Assembly: GCF_005116465.1 (NCBI RefSeq)
Contig: NZ_SWBM01000004.1
Span: 62,001 to 126,000 of the forward strand
Length of the DNA: 64,000 nucleotides
Direction of reading: 5' to 3'
Origin: Robertmurraya kyonggiensis
Lineage (GTDB): Bacteria; Bacillota; Bacilli; Bacillales; Cytobacillaceae
The position numbers and the translations under genes are program-made. Below the pieces are notes generated by a model that saw only the letters and a program-made list of their open reading frames with translations, ran no database searches and was not told the origin of the DNA. Position 1 is the stretch's first letter. Each line of letters starts with the position of its first letter. Below are positions 23,783 through 31,834 of the stretch, one piece after another.

Positions 23783-23953
23783 CTATATTGCTGTTTTTAG
23801 AGCTTCATAGGCCTGTTCGACAATTCTTAGCCGTTCAACTTCCTTCTCTAAATCCTCAATCCGTTGAGCTGCATACAAGCCACTACGGGAACCGCCAATA
23901 CGAAGAATATCTTTTATCTTTGCATCCATTTCCGGATAAGTTTTAACTTCCAA
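23783..23953 (-). CDS. Small coiled-coil protein (56 aa)
   Basis: TTG 23953 with GGAGGGGAAAG upstream, ending at TAG 23783. It contains IGGSRSGLYAAQRIEDLEKE, similar in style to HTH-containing N-termini ('R.GG..SG.Y..') of small phage proteins, then a coiled-coil helix. It may interact with the regulator encoded next. Function unknown. Confidence 0.55.
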   Translation of the reverse strand: MEVKTYPEMDAKIKDILRIGGSRSGLYAAQRIEDLEKEVERLRIVEQAYEALKTAI

Positions 23954-23964
23954 ACTTTCCCCTC

Positions 23965-24246
23965 CTAACGTGAACTTCCTAAAGTAGGAGCTATCATCCC
24001 GATATTAAAGAGACCTTTCGCAAGCTCTTTTGCAAGCCTTTGTTTCTTTAATTCTTCTGCCCTTGCCTGAGCTCTCCCTTGTGCATTAAGCATAGATTCA
24101 AAACCTAGAATGATTTTAGTACCAATCACATGGTCAATTTGCATTTCTGGAAAGCCATCAGTTGCATCGTTCAGAACCTTCTGAAGCTGTGCAGCATCCA
24201 TTCCATCAGTTTCCACAACCTTGTAATATCTGAATGATTCACTCAT
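23965..24246 (-). CDS. Hypothetical phage protein (93 aa)
   Basis: ATG 24246 overlaps the preceding small zinc-ribbon gene's stop. N-terminal mixed alpha/beta (YYKVVETDGMDAAQLQKVLN), then a basic helix (GRAQARAEELKKQRLAKELA). No family recognised. Its place in the early operon suggests a minor role in replication or host takeover. Confidence 0.6.
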   Translation of the reverse strand: MSESFRYYKVVETDGMDAAQLQKVLNDATDGFPEMQIDHVIGTKIILGFESMLNAQGRAQARAEELKKQRLAKELAKGLFNIGMIAPTLGSSR

Positions 24247-24409
24247 ATTTTTTCAGACCTTTCTTTTGAGCCTCTTCTAGTTCCTTGCCACAATCACCAC
24301 AGTAATTAGCAGGTAAACTATTCGTCCGTTTGCACCCAGTACATTTAAACTCACCTGACACACGAGGATAATCATATTTTGATTTGTAACTCGTAGACAC
24401 CCGAGCCAA
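24239..24409 (-). CDS. Small zinc-ribbon protein (56 aa)
   Basis: TTG 24409 behind AAGAGGTGAA, ending at TGA 24239 and overlapping the next start. It has a CTGCK knuckle near residue 23 and CGDCGKE near residue 37, a four-cysteine zinc ribbon, between basic ends. Too short for most automatic gene lists, but the coupling and the cysteine pattern support it. Confidence 0.65.
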   Translation of the reverse strand: MARVSTSYKSKYDYPRVSGEFKCTGCKRTNSLPANYCGDCGKELEEAQKKGLKKYE

Positions 24410-24415
24410 TTCATT

Positions 24416-24529
24416 TCACCTCTTTTTAGAGAGAACACGTAACAAATCCCTGTTCTCTTTCTCAATAGCAAAAGTAATATTTCTAGCCACACACGGACGT
24501 TTATTTGGGTTTCGAGGTGCTTTTCGCAT
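24416..24529 (-). CDS. Very small basic protein (37 aa)
   Basis: ATG 24529 follows AAAGGAGTGAG. The sequence is rich in Arg, Lys and Asn (RKAPRNPNKRP), with a helical end. Its stop lies six bases before the next start, so it fits an operon of tightly packed small genes. No family recognised. Confidence 0.45.
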   Translation of the reverse strand: MRKAPRNPNKRPCVARNITFAIEKENRDLLRVLSKKR

Positions 24530-24542
24530 GCAGCTCACTCCT

Positions 24543-24827
24543 TTAAATTTGAAGGGCTACTTGCTTCCAAAATTCAGATTCACCATAGTAAGTAGCAGTT
24601 GCTAATTTCCCTATTTCATCTCGTGAGTATTCAATAGCTTCCCATTCTGTTTCGTCAAAATCGTAACAGCTACAATGATGACCTTCTAAAACTATATAAG
24701 TGTCATAATCTTTCTTTAACAAAATATACCGGCTCATTTCGTAATCTGGTTCTGTAGTAAAAGCGACCAGTATATGATGCGGTTTAATATCAAGTGTTTT
24801 CCAATCTAGCTTTTTCACTTTACTCAC
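24543..24827 (-). CDS. Hypothetical phage protein (94 aa)
   Basis: An acidic soluble protein from ATG 24827, with KKLDWKTLDIKPHHILVAF at the start and a HHCSCYDFDE stretch in the middle (a possible metal site, unproven). No known family. It lies between the clamp-like gene and the small-gene string. Confidence 0.6.
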   Translation of the reverse strand: MSKVKKLDWKTLDIKPHHILVAFTTEPDYEMSRYILLKKDYDTYIVLEGHHCSCYDFDETEWEAIEYSRDEIGKLATATYYGESEFWKQVALQI

Positions 24828-24857
24828 CCTCCTTAGGAAATTCCTTTACTCTTGTAT

Positions 24858-25517
24858 TTAATAAACTCGCAACGGTAAAACTACTGTTTTGACTTGAACA
24901 TCATCGTTCAAAATAATTGGTCGCATTTGTCCATTAAAATAAATGTTAAGCTGTTCAGAGTTTAATTTGAAATGAGCTTCTAAAGCGTCCCTCATAATTT
25001 CTGCTGAGAATGTAATCTTATCGAACTCAGGCTTAATTAACTCTGTGGTTGGCAAAACAGTTTTAAAGCTATTTTCATCATCAACAGTGACCTCTATTGC
25101 CACAGAATCATCAGAAAGAATCATTTTCACTGCTTTATTCCTAGTGCCACTTTTCATCATTTTGAGAGTATTATTAATAGATTTAAAGATTTGTAGCCAT
25201 AGTTTCAGCTGCTCTTTATTTAAAGTTATGGCTTTTTTATGTTTATCACTGCCGATTACCTTATAAAGGTCTGGAAAATCACCTCTAGCAAGCATGTGAG
25301 TTTTCGGATTAACCAGACATTGTTCTTTGAATCCATGAATATCCTTGATGTGAATTGCCTTGTGTGAATTTGTCGCAAGAATGTCCCCATTTTTATCATG
25401 TAACGCATAAGTTAAAATCGGTCGAGTCAGTTCCTTAGCAACAAACTTCTTTACTACATCGATAGCAACTCCGTATAAATCTTTATGGACGAATTCAAAT
25501 TCGAAAGTTTTGTTCAT
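24858..25517 (-). CDS. DNA sliding-clamp (beta subunit)-like protein
   Basis: A 219-residue protein. The end, FNGQMRPIILNDD followed by VVLPLRVY, matches the closing strand pair of bacterial DnaN ('MRP' then 'LILPVRTY'). Before it, ITFSAEIMRDALEAHFKLNSE matches the last-domain helix. It is much shorter than the ~370-residue host clamp, so one domain is missing or strongly changed. A role in holding phage or host polymerase on DNA is inferred. It overlaps the upstream small gene by ATGA. Confidence 0.6.
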   Translation of the reverse strand: MNKTFEFEFVHKDLYGVAIDVVKKFVAKELTRPILTYALHDKNGDILATNSHKAIHIKDIHGFKEQCLVNPKTHMLARGDFPDLYKVIGSDKHKKAITLNKEQLKLWLQIFKSINNTLKMMKSGTRNKAVKMILSDDSVAIEVTVDDENSFKTVLPTTELIKPEFDKITFSAEIMRDALEAHFKLNSEQLNIYFNGQMRPIILNDDVQVKTVVLPLRVY

Positions 25518-25654
25518 AACGTTTCATCCTCCCCATACAATTTTTTCATTTCAGCTTGCAGCTGCTCATCAGAGTATCTTTCAAACACTGAAGGATTTAC
25601 ACCTTGAATAAGTGCCAGCTGCGCCATAATTGACTGTCTTTCTTCGTCAGACAT
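25514..25654 (-). CDS. Small hypothetical protein (46 aa)
   Basis: ATG 25654, stop overlapping the clamp-like start. It is an acidic two-helix protein (DEERQSIMAQLALIQGVNPS, then FERYSDEQLQAEMKKLYG). The overlaps on both sides support cotranslation. Confidence 0.55.
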   Translation of the reverse strand: MSDEERQSIMAQLALIQGVNPSVFERYSDEQLQAEMKKLYGEDETL

Positions 25655-25874
25655 TTTGCTTCAGTCCTTCCATGTAGAAATCTTCTAACCAGAAGAACAA
25701 CATCACCATTTGATTTTTTACGAGTTTGTTATTTTCGTATTTTTCACAAATGGCAGCCGTTGAATCCATAACCCATTTCCAAAAAGGATCACTGTTCATT
25801 CCGTAAGTCGTAGCCACTTGATTCGCTTGCATAATCCACTCTGCTACTTCTGCATAAAACGCTTTATAGTCCAT
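25647..25874 (-). CDS. Conserved-type small phage protein (75 aa)
   Basis: ATG 25874 follows AGGAGATTTG, which decides it over an upstream in-frame start at 25919. Sequence MDYKAFYAEVAEWIMQANQ with FWKWVMDSTAAICEKY resembles a small protein often found next to RusA in Bacillus prophages. Mostly helical, aromatic-rich. Function unknown. Confidence 0.65.
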   Translation of the reverse strand: MDYKAFYAEVAEWIMQANQVATTYGMNSDPFWKWVMDSTAAICEKYENNKLVKNQMVMLFFWLEDFYMEGLKQNV

Positions 25875-26347
25875 CAAATCTCCTCGATTCGGATATAAAT
25901 ACCTGGTACCTGAGCCCAAAACTTCTCAATGATTTCTGATGCAACCAAAGCATCGTCTTTCCAGTAACCACAATCCGTTAGGCAGTCTTTTAGCATTTTT
26001 TGAAGATTGTCTGTATCTGGCTTGGTGTACTTATATTCTCCATCTTCGTGCTTACCCGTAATGGGAAAACACCATTTCGTAATGAGCCTGACTGTCTTTG
26101 TGATTTTCTTCTCTGGAACGTGCTGCGCTAAATGACCCACCAATTTTGCACGAGCTACCTTTAATTCTGTCGGTTCATAAAAGACTGGTTTCCCAGTCGT
26201 AATATGTACCTTCTTTTGCTGATGGGTCACCGTCGGTGGTTTCATAGGCATGAAAAACTCAATCGTAACCGGATTGTTGTAATCCTCGTAAATATCTTCA
26301 CCAGTGTCGACGGCAATAATTTCATGTAAATGCTCAGGATAACTCAT
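25874..26347 (-). CDS. RusA-type Holliday junction resolvase
   Basis: A 157-residue endonuclease that cuts four-way DNA junctions formed in phage recombination and before packaging. The motif KPDTDNLQKMLKDCL near residue 105 and YWKDDALV near 125 give the three conserved aspartates of RusA. ATG 26347 overlaps the MazG stop. Size fits the family. Confidence 0.9.
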   Translation of the reverse strand: MSYPEHLHEIIAVDTGEDIYEDYNNPVTIEFFMPMKPPTVTHQQKKVHITTGKPVFYEPTELKVARAKLVGHLAQHVPEKKITKTVRLITKWCFPITGKHEDGEYKYTKPDTDNLQKMLKDCLTDCGYWKDDALVASEIIEKFWAQVPGIYIRIEEI

Positions 26348-26646
26348 TCCAAATCAGCCTCTTTCACGAACATGCCATTAATCGTTTTACCTTTTCGATT
26401 CTTGATTTCGTCGTAGGCACCTTCGGCACATTCTTCTAATGACGTCCCTAGCTGCATAGATAAAATTGTTAGGACCACCACCATATCTCCGATAGAGTCC
26501 TTCACTTGTTCTGGTTTCCCTTTTGCAAGACCCTCGCATAGTTCCCCAAATTCTTCACCTAGCTTTAAAGTCTGCTTCGATGGATCAGCCATGTGCAAAT
26601 TTCTTTTAACGGCCCAACCTTCAATTTTGATTATTAGGTCTCTCAT
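26344..26646 (-). CDS. MazG-like nucleotide pyrophosphohydrolase
   Basis: A 100-residue protein with KLGEEFGELCEG near residues 28-39 and DSIGDMVVVLTIL near 49-61, the paired EExxE and ExxD metal-binding helices of the MazG fold (here partly D). It would hydrolyse NTPs or ppGpp-like molecules, and phages use such enzymes to shift the host nucleotide pool. It is the first gene after the iteron region. Confidence 0.85.
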   Translation of the reverse strand: MRDLIIKIEGWAVKRNLHMADPSKQTLKLGEEFGELCEGLAKGKPEQVKDSIGDMVVVLTILSMQLGTSLEECAEGAYDEIKNRKGKTINGMFVKEADLE

Positions 26647-26724
26647 TTTTCAACCTACTTCCGTTTTACATTTTTTTACTTTTACTTTTTCTTGGCTTAT
26701 TGAAATTTTGCTTTGTCATGGAAA

Positions 26725-26773
26725 AGAGAAAAGTGTGTGGCGGGCAGAGCGTAAGCCCACCACTTTTTTCTCT
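26725..26773. other. Long hairpin upstream of mazG
   Basis: AGAGAAAAGTG...TGGCGGGC pairs with GCCCACCAC...TTTTCTCT around an eight- or nine-base loop. It could be a terminator for the helicase gene (minus strand tail CTTTTCTCTTTTCC) or a structured single-strand initiation site near the origin. Confidence 0.5.
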
Positions 26774-26788
26774 ATGACGGACAGGGAG

Positions 26789-26980
26789 TGAAACGGAAAT
26801 GTTATATATTTATATATACCGTTTCATTTCACTCTGAAATCTTCGAGAAATATCGAGAATTTCACGATTTGAAATGAAATGAAATTTACCGAGAATTTCA
26901 CAAAATGAAGAAATGAAAAACCTCGAGAATTTCACGATTTGAAATGCGAAATGAAATGTTTCACTATCGAGAATTTCACT
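26789..26980. repeat. Iteron array with AT-rich core: candidate phage origin
   Basis: Four copies of CGAGAATTTCAC (ending 26865, 26901, 26935, 26979), three of them preceded by T, spaced 34-44 bases, mixed with GAAAT-type short repeats. Just beside them GAAACGG (26790-26796) and CCGTTTC (26819-26825) flank a 22-base all-but-pure A/T core. This layout (iterons plus unwinding region) next to the primase-helicase gene is typical of a replication origin. No coding sequence lies here. Confidence 0.65.
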
Positions 26981-29230
26981 TCACTGTTTTTCTGGTACTC
27001 TTCCAACTTCTCCATTCACAATCCAAAAACCACCATGATTTTTAATGCGGTTTCGAACCGTTCTGTCTGTTTTGCCCATGTATTCGGCAAGAGAATCTAG
27101 CGTTACTTTCCCGTCGATTGTGCAGGCTTCAAAGGCTGTTTCGAGAGAATCGTTTTGCTCTTTCTTGATTTCTGCAGGGCTCTTTTTCTTTTTTTCAAAG
27201 TTCTTTTTCCACGGTGGATTTTCCCCTTCTGGCTTGATATCCGTTAAAACTCCCACATCATCGACTCTGTGAACAGGATACTGGAACCACATGTTAACTG
27301 GCGCAAACTTCGGATACTCACGTAATGTTCCTTCAACGCGCCATGCAGAACGGATACGCACACTCTGAATAGCTCTATTAATCTCGTCTTCTACTTGCTG
27401 AAGAATGTCAGGTGTTAAAACTCGCTTAGCATGCGTATTCATTTGGGAAATGCTCTGTTGATCATCGATGCCCACATGCTCATCGAAGTAGTCATAGTTA
27501 ACTTGTTTGATTGCGTTAGCATAAATACTAGAAGCGATTGCACCCTCTTGCTGCTTAATCAAATCCTCAGTAATCTCTAACTCTACTAAGTCGATTAATG
27601 CGTCAGGGTCACGGGCGAATACTCCGGAACCAGAAGCACGGTCCATCGACTTCTTATTTCCTTGTGTACCTTTCGAGTGATGGTGACAGTAGATGACACT
27701 AGAGCCTAATTCTGTGGCAATCTTATCGAACTGATTCGTAAAGTGGGCCATCTGGTCCGCGCTGTTTTCGTCCCCTGTGAGGACCTTGTAAATTGGGTCG
27801 ATAATAACGGCGATGTACCCCTTTTTATGAGCTCGTCGGATTAACTTAGGAGCGAGCTTGTCCATTGGAACGGACTTCCCTCTCAGATTCCAGATATCAA
27901 TATTCTTGATGTTATTCGGTTGAAGTCCGAGTGCTGCATAAACATCTTTGAAACGATGAAGCGCACTGGCTCTATCCAACTCTAAGTTGACGTATAAAAC
28001 ATGACCTTGCGTACATTGCCAACCTAACCACTTAGCGCCTTCAGCAATTCCAATAGCCAACTCAATTAATGCGAAAGATTTACCGGCCTTCGAAGGACCA
28101 GCCATCAACATTTTATGGCCTTGTCTAAGGATTCCTTCTATTAAAGGCGGTGCCATATCAGGAAGGTTGTCGTAGAAATCCTCTAGACTTTCCATGTCCG
28201 GAAGATCATCATTTAGATCCTCAATCCACTCATGCCATTCATCCCAATCGGTTTTACCGATGTTCGTATCAATGATGAACTGCTTTTTGCCATTTCGAAC
28301 GATACCAGGCAAGCGACTTAATCGAGACGGATTTCTGTTTTGGTTATCTACGTTCAGACCGTTCTTCTTACAGATGTTATATAAGTAATCAACGCGCTTT
28401 CTATACTCATCGTAGTTAGCTGCATCTACTCGAACGATGGCATGAAGACTTCTTTTGCCACTATGAACGAGGATCGCGATAGGCAATTCCAATTCACGAA
28501 GAATGGCATTTTGCTTTTCAATTTCCATGTTGTCGGATTCGACTAAGGCATAACGATACTCGGAAACATTGTCATTTTTGACGCCTTTCCCATCTAAAGG
28601 ATTGAATCGAATCCATGCGCCTGCTTCCTCTTTGTAATCGCCCAGGACTGAGCCGATATCTCCATCACACTTATTCAAAGCTTCAATTAATTGACCAGCT
28701 GTACGATCGTAAGCTCCTGATGTCGGCTTATAGATAGTGTCTCCTGTCTTATCATCAACTAACTGATAGGTCTCAGTGACATAGCCAACATGCTCGGTCG
28801 ATTGAAAAAGTGTTTCTAAGTAACGAGTGATTTCGCGTACTGGATTCCAATTGGAAGGCTCAATGATTTCCTTCCCTTCAATCCAGTTCTTATCGATAAT
28901 TCGATAATCCTCGTCCACGCTAATCTCATCGTTCCAGTCGAGCTCATGGGACTCTTGGCTACGGGGAGAAGTCCAGCCGTTGTCTTTGGCCATCTGCGTA
29001 ATAGTTGCACCAGTGATGCCACTACCTTCGAAAGAAGTCCATTTCTTAAAGCATTCACCAGGACGATATCTTTGAACATCTCTTCTGCTCCACTCATCCC
29101 AGTCACTTGCTGTATAACCTTCATGCTTCAATGCCATTCCGACATTGAGCCATTCTTGGTAATCCAAAAAGGAAGGATCAATGTAATCTAGTAAAGTAAT
29201 TAAATCTAGTTTTGTCTCCAAACGATTCAC
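26981..29230 (-). CDS. Phage primase-helicase / replication ATPase
   Basis: A 749-residue protein from GTG 29230, with GGAGGAAGC upstream. Residues 10-90 resemble a PriCT-type domain (LDYQEWLNVGMALKHEG); about 200-330 a primase-like part with HSGKRSLHAIVRVD; about 365-580 a RepA/AAA_25 helicase core with Walker A GPSKAGKS, Walker B VIIDP and HHHSKG; the end has a winged-helix-like part (LDSLAEYMGKTDRTVRNRI), which could bind the iterons lying right after its stop codon. Likely the central replication protein of the phage. Confidence 0.85.
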   Translation of the reverse strand: MNRLETKLDLITLLDYIDPSFLDYQEWLNVGMALKHEGYTASDWDEWSRRDVQRYRPGECFKKWTSFEGSGITGATITQMAKDNGWTSPRSQESHELDWNDEISVDEDYRIIDKNWIEGKEIIEPSNWNPVREITRYLETLFQSTEHVGYVTETYQLVDDKTGDTIYKPTSGAYDRTAGQLIEALNKCDGDIGSVLGDYKEEAGAWIRFNPLDGKGVKNDNVSEYRYALVESDNMEIEKQNAILRELELPIAILVHSGKRSLHAIVRVDAANYDEYRKRVDYLYNICKKNGLNVDNQNRNPSRLSRLPGIVRNGKKQFIIDTNIGKTDWDEWHEWIEDLNDDLPDMESLEDFYDNLPDMAPPLIEGILRQGHKMLMAGPSKAGKSFALIELAIGIAEGAKWLGWQCTQGHVLYVNLELDRASALHRFKDVYAALGLQPNNIKNIDIWNLRGKSVPMDKLAPKLIRRAHKKGYIAVIIDPIYKVLTGDENSADQMAHFTNQFDKIATELGSSVIYCHHHSKGTQGNKKSMDRASGSGVFARDPDALIDLVELEITEDLIKQQEGAIASSIYANAIKQVNYDYFDEHVGIDDQQSISQMNTHAKRVLTPDILQQVEDEINRAIQSVRIRSAWRVEGTLREYPKFAPVNMWFQYPVHRVDDVGVLTDIKPEGENPPWKKNFEKKKKSPAEIKKEQNDSLETAFEACTIDGKVTLDSLAEYMGKTDRTVRNRIKNHGGFWIVNGEVGRVPEKQ

Positions 29231-29242
29231 CAGCTTCCTCCA

Positions 29243-29458
29243 TCATCTAAACCATTTATGGCTTGGATGATCTATATCAACCTGTCGCATCTCAGAAAGG
29301 ACTAAAAGTGTCTTAAGTTCCTCGTAATCAAGTGTGTAAATAGATTCTTTGAATTGATTTTGAGTAACTTTGAGTGCTTCCAGTCTTTCAATAATCATAT
29401 TTCGCTTCATTTCTTGGTGAAGACTTGCATTTTTAACAGAATCATATAAAATTCCCAT
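29243..29458 (-). CDS. Small hypothetical protein (71 aa)
   Basis: ATG 29458; helical and charged (MKRNMIIERLEALKVTQNQF, then LDYEELKTLLVLSEMRQVD). No family recognised. It sits between a zinc-ribbon protein and the primase-helicase, 12 bases before the latter. Confidence 0.6.
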   Translation of the reverse strand: MGILYDSVKNASLHQEMKRNMIIERLEALKVTQNQFKESIYTLDYEELKTLLVLSEMRQVDIDHPSHKWFR

Positions 29459-29476
29459 TACTTCACCTCGAGTAAT

Positions 29477-29668
29477 TTAATCTATTGGTTTCCCGAATAT
29501 TTGCTGTTCGCACGAATCACAAAATACAGGATTGATTGGTTTTCCGTAACACCCACATTCATAACCACTACAACATAACTCTGGTTCATAATCTTCAGTT
29601 ACTTCAATATCTCTATGGCATGAATCACAATGCCAGTTTTTCAATGATTTAGTTAGATTACTCCCCAC
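29477..29668 (-). CDS. Small cysteine-rich zinc-binding protein
   Basis: About 63 residues if it starts at GTG 29668, overlapping the helicase end by 11 bases; the start is uncertain. Pairs CDSC (near 15), ELCCSGYECGC (near 30) and CDSC (near 50) indicate one or two zinc sites. Function unknown. Confidence 0.55.
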   Translation of the reverse strand: MGSNLTKSLKNWHCDSCHRDIEVTEDYEPELCCSGYECGCYGKPINPVFCDSCEQQIFGKPID

Positions 29669-31238
29669 GATACTCACTAGGAACAATCCCTTCTGGCGTT
29701 CTCCAACCATTGGCCGCAATGCGATCGATTAGCTTTTTAGCATTATCGAAAGACCAGGTACCGACATGCTCGAACCCTCGTTGTTCAAGAAAACGGATTT
29801 GTTTAGGAGTCGTTAACCCTTGTTCTCTACGATTTTCTAAACGCTCGAGTAGTTTTGTCGCTTTCCCTGCGTTATCAATCTCGTCTGGAAGAATCCCAAG
29901 CTTTTCTAGAGTAGCCACTTGTTTTTCACTTGGCGGCCCCATTTCCCATCCAAATGAAGGAACATAACTAGCTAAGTCTTCAGCTTGGATGCTCATTTCA
30001 AATTGCAACGGATCCACTAGCCTACGTTTGCGTTTCTTCATTTCAGCTAATTGCTTTGCGAGTGCTTCTTCACGTTGAGCAACAACATCTTCAGCAGCTG
30101 TTTTCTCGACAGCTTCCAAATCTAGTGGAACACCTGCAGCTTCAATTTGTTGGGTCATCACTTTGGCTACTTCTTCATTCTCTGCAATTAAGTGAGCTGG
30201 ATGACATAATTCGTGACGATCAGTATGCCAGAGAAAATCTAGTAACAATAATTCAGTTTTACCAGGATGAAGTCGGGTACCACGCCCAACCATCTGCGAG
30301 TATAAAGAACGTACTTTTGTCGGCCGTAACACTACGACGCAATCGACACTTGGACAATCCCAACCTTCTGTTAAAAGCATAGAGTTGCAAAGCACGTTGT
30401 ATTTATCATTCTCGAAATCTTCCAAAATCTCAGCGCGGTCTTTTGAATCCCCGTTGACTTCTGCTGCTCGGAAGCCTTTTCGATTAAGAATCTCAGTGAA
30501 CTTTTGACTTGTCTTTACTAACGGAAGAAAGACAACAATTTTACGATCCTTTGCTGTTCTTACCATTTCATCTGCGATGGATTCTAAATAAGGATCCAAG
30601 GCTGTCCCAATTTCACTTGCTTTAAAATCCCCTGCCTGTTGACTAACTGTGGATAAATCCAATTTTAAGGGAATAGTCAAAGCTTTAATTGGGCTTAAGT
30701 ATCCTGCTTTAATAGCTTTTGGTAATGTATATTCGTATGCTAATGACTCAAAAAACGAGCCCAAATTCCGCATATCTCCACGGTCTGGTGTAGCCGTTAC
30801 ACCCAGCACGTTTGCATTTTCAAAATAGCTTAATACTCTCTGATAACTGTCGGACAAACAATGATGAGCCTCATCGATAATAATCGTATCGAAGAAATTC
30901 TTATCGAAGCGTTCCAATCTCTTTTCTCGCATCATCGTTTGAACACTTCCCACGACTACGCGGAACCAACTACCGATAGAAGTTTGTTCTGCTTTTTCAG
31001 TCGCGCATTTTAACCCTGTGCTTTTGCCTAATTTGTCAGCTGCTTGATCCAATAATTCGCCCCGGTGGGCAAGGACGAGAACTCTCTCGCCCTTTATGAC
31101 TCTATCCTCAATCACTTTGGAGAATACAATCGTTTTACCGCATCCAGTTGGAAGGACAAGCAATGTCTTCTGAATCCCTTTTTCCCACTCGTTTTGAATC
31201 GATACACGAGCTTCTTGTTGGTAGTCTCGAAGTTTCAT
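29658..31238 (-). CDS. DEAD/DEAH-box superfamily II helicase
   Basis: A 526-residue helicase. Motif I LPTGCGKT (about residue 30), motif II DEAH (about 120), motif III TATPDRG and motif VI QMVGRGTRLHPGK (about 320) are intact. The C-terminal 120 residues contain SEKQVATLEKLGI and PKQIRFLEQRGFEHV repeats seen in phage UvsW-like helicases. It acts with the recombination proteins encoded upstream. Confidence 0.95.
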   Translation of the reverse strand: MKLRDYQQEARVSIQNEWEKGIQKTLLVLPTGCGKTIVFSKVIEDRVIKGERVLVLAHRGELLDQAADKLGKSTGLKCATEKAEQTSIGSWFRVVVGSVQTMMREKRLERFDKNFFDTIIIDEAHHCLSDSYQRVLSYFENANVLGVTATPDRGDMRNLGSFFESLAYEYTLPKAIKAGYLSPIKALTIPLKLDLSTVSQQAGDFKASEIGTALDPYLESIADEMVRTAKDRKIVVFLPLVKTSQKFTEILNRKGFRAAEVNGDSKDRAEILEDFENDKYNVLCNSMLLTEGWDCPSVDCVVVLRPTKVRSLYSQMVGRGTRLHPGKTELLLLDFLWHTDRHELCHPAHLIAENEEVAKVMTQQIEAAGVPLDLEAVEKTAAEDVVAQREEALAKQLAEMKKRKRRLVDPLQFEMSIQAEDLASYVPSFGWEMGPPSEKQVATLEKLGILPDEIDNAGKATKLLERLENRREQGLTTPKQIRFLEQRGFEHVGTWSFDNAKKLIDRIAANGWRTPEGIVPSEYRGE

Positions 31239-31248
31239 AGCTTACCTC

Positions 31249-31815
31249 CTAAAATTGTCCTGGTGTGAATCCTCCACCTTGTTGCGTTCCTGTCGGAAAA
31301 GGCGTTTGTTGCTGAACTGGTTGTTGCTGTTGATATGTTGGCTGTTGTTGCACTGGTGGCTGATATCCCTGTTGTTGACCTTGAGGGAACGCTTCCTCAT
31401 ACGGATAGAATTTTTTCACCTGATTATTAGTGCGTTCTGTTCCATCATTACCTGTAAACTTATTGATTTCTAACTTCAATTTCCCTTTGGAGCCAATGAC
31501 TGCATTCCAGTTCATGCGTAACTTTTCGCCTTTTTTCTTTTGCCCAATAGCTGAGAAAAATGCGGAGAGCAATCCTTCTGTTTTCGTGTGCAAGAATAAG
31601 TTATGGAAAATCACTACGTCTCCGTGTTCTTGTGTGTGAACTGCTAATTCTAGCTTCGCTTGATTACAAGCTGGCATCTTTGCACTGCCTTGAAATCTTG
31701 CGCGTTCAAATTTCGTAACTGTAAAGAAGTAATCACCTTCAGGCAGTAATATAAAGTCACTACCGTCCTTTTCTATCTCGTCATCCCAACCTAATTCTCT
31801 TTCTGTTGTCATCAT
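31249..31815 (-). CDS. DUF669 protein, probable ssDNA-binding protein
   Basis: A 188-residue protein; ATG 31815 and ATG 31812 are both possible behind GGAGGG. Residues 20-130 have the OB-fold-like pattern of DUF669 (LLPEGDYFFTVTKFERARF). The C-terminal 60 residues are Gln/Pro-rich and disordered, ending GGGFTPGQF, resembling the layout of SSB proteins. It lies between the Sak4-like and helicase genes, as in many recombination modules. Confidence 0.85.
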   Translation of the reverse strand: MMTTERELGWDDEIEKDGSDFILLPEGDYFFTVTKFERARFQGSAKMPACNQAKLELAVHTQEHGDVVIFHNLFLHTKTEGLLSAFFSAIGQKKKGEKLRMNWNAVIGSKGKLKLEINKFTGNDGTERTNNQVKKFYPYEEAFPQGQQQGYQPPVQQQPTYQQQQPVQQQTPFPTGTQQGGGFTPGQF

Positions 31816-31834
31816 GAATCCCTCCAGTAATTAA

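Noticed and set aside
26853-26979. CRISPR array
   Set aside because: Units are only 12-13 bases with short A/T-rich gaps and no cas genes; the arrangement fits origin iterons.
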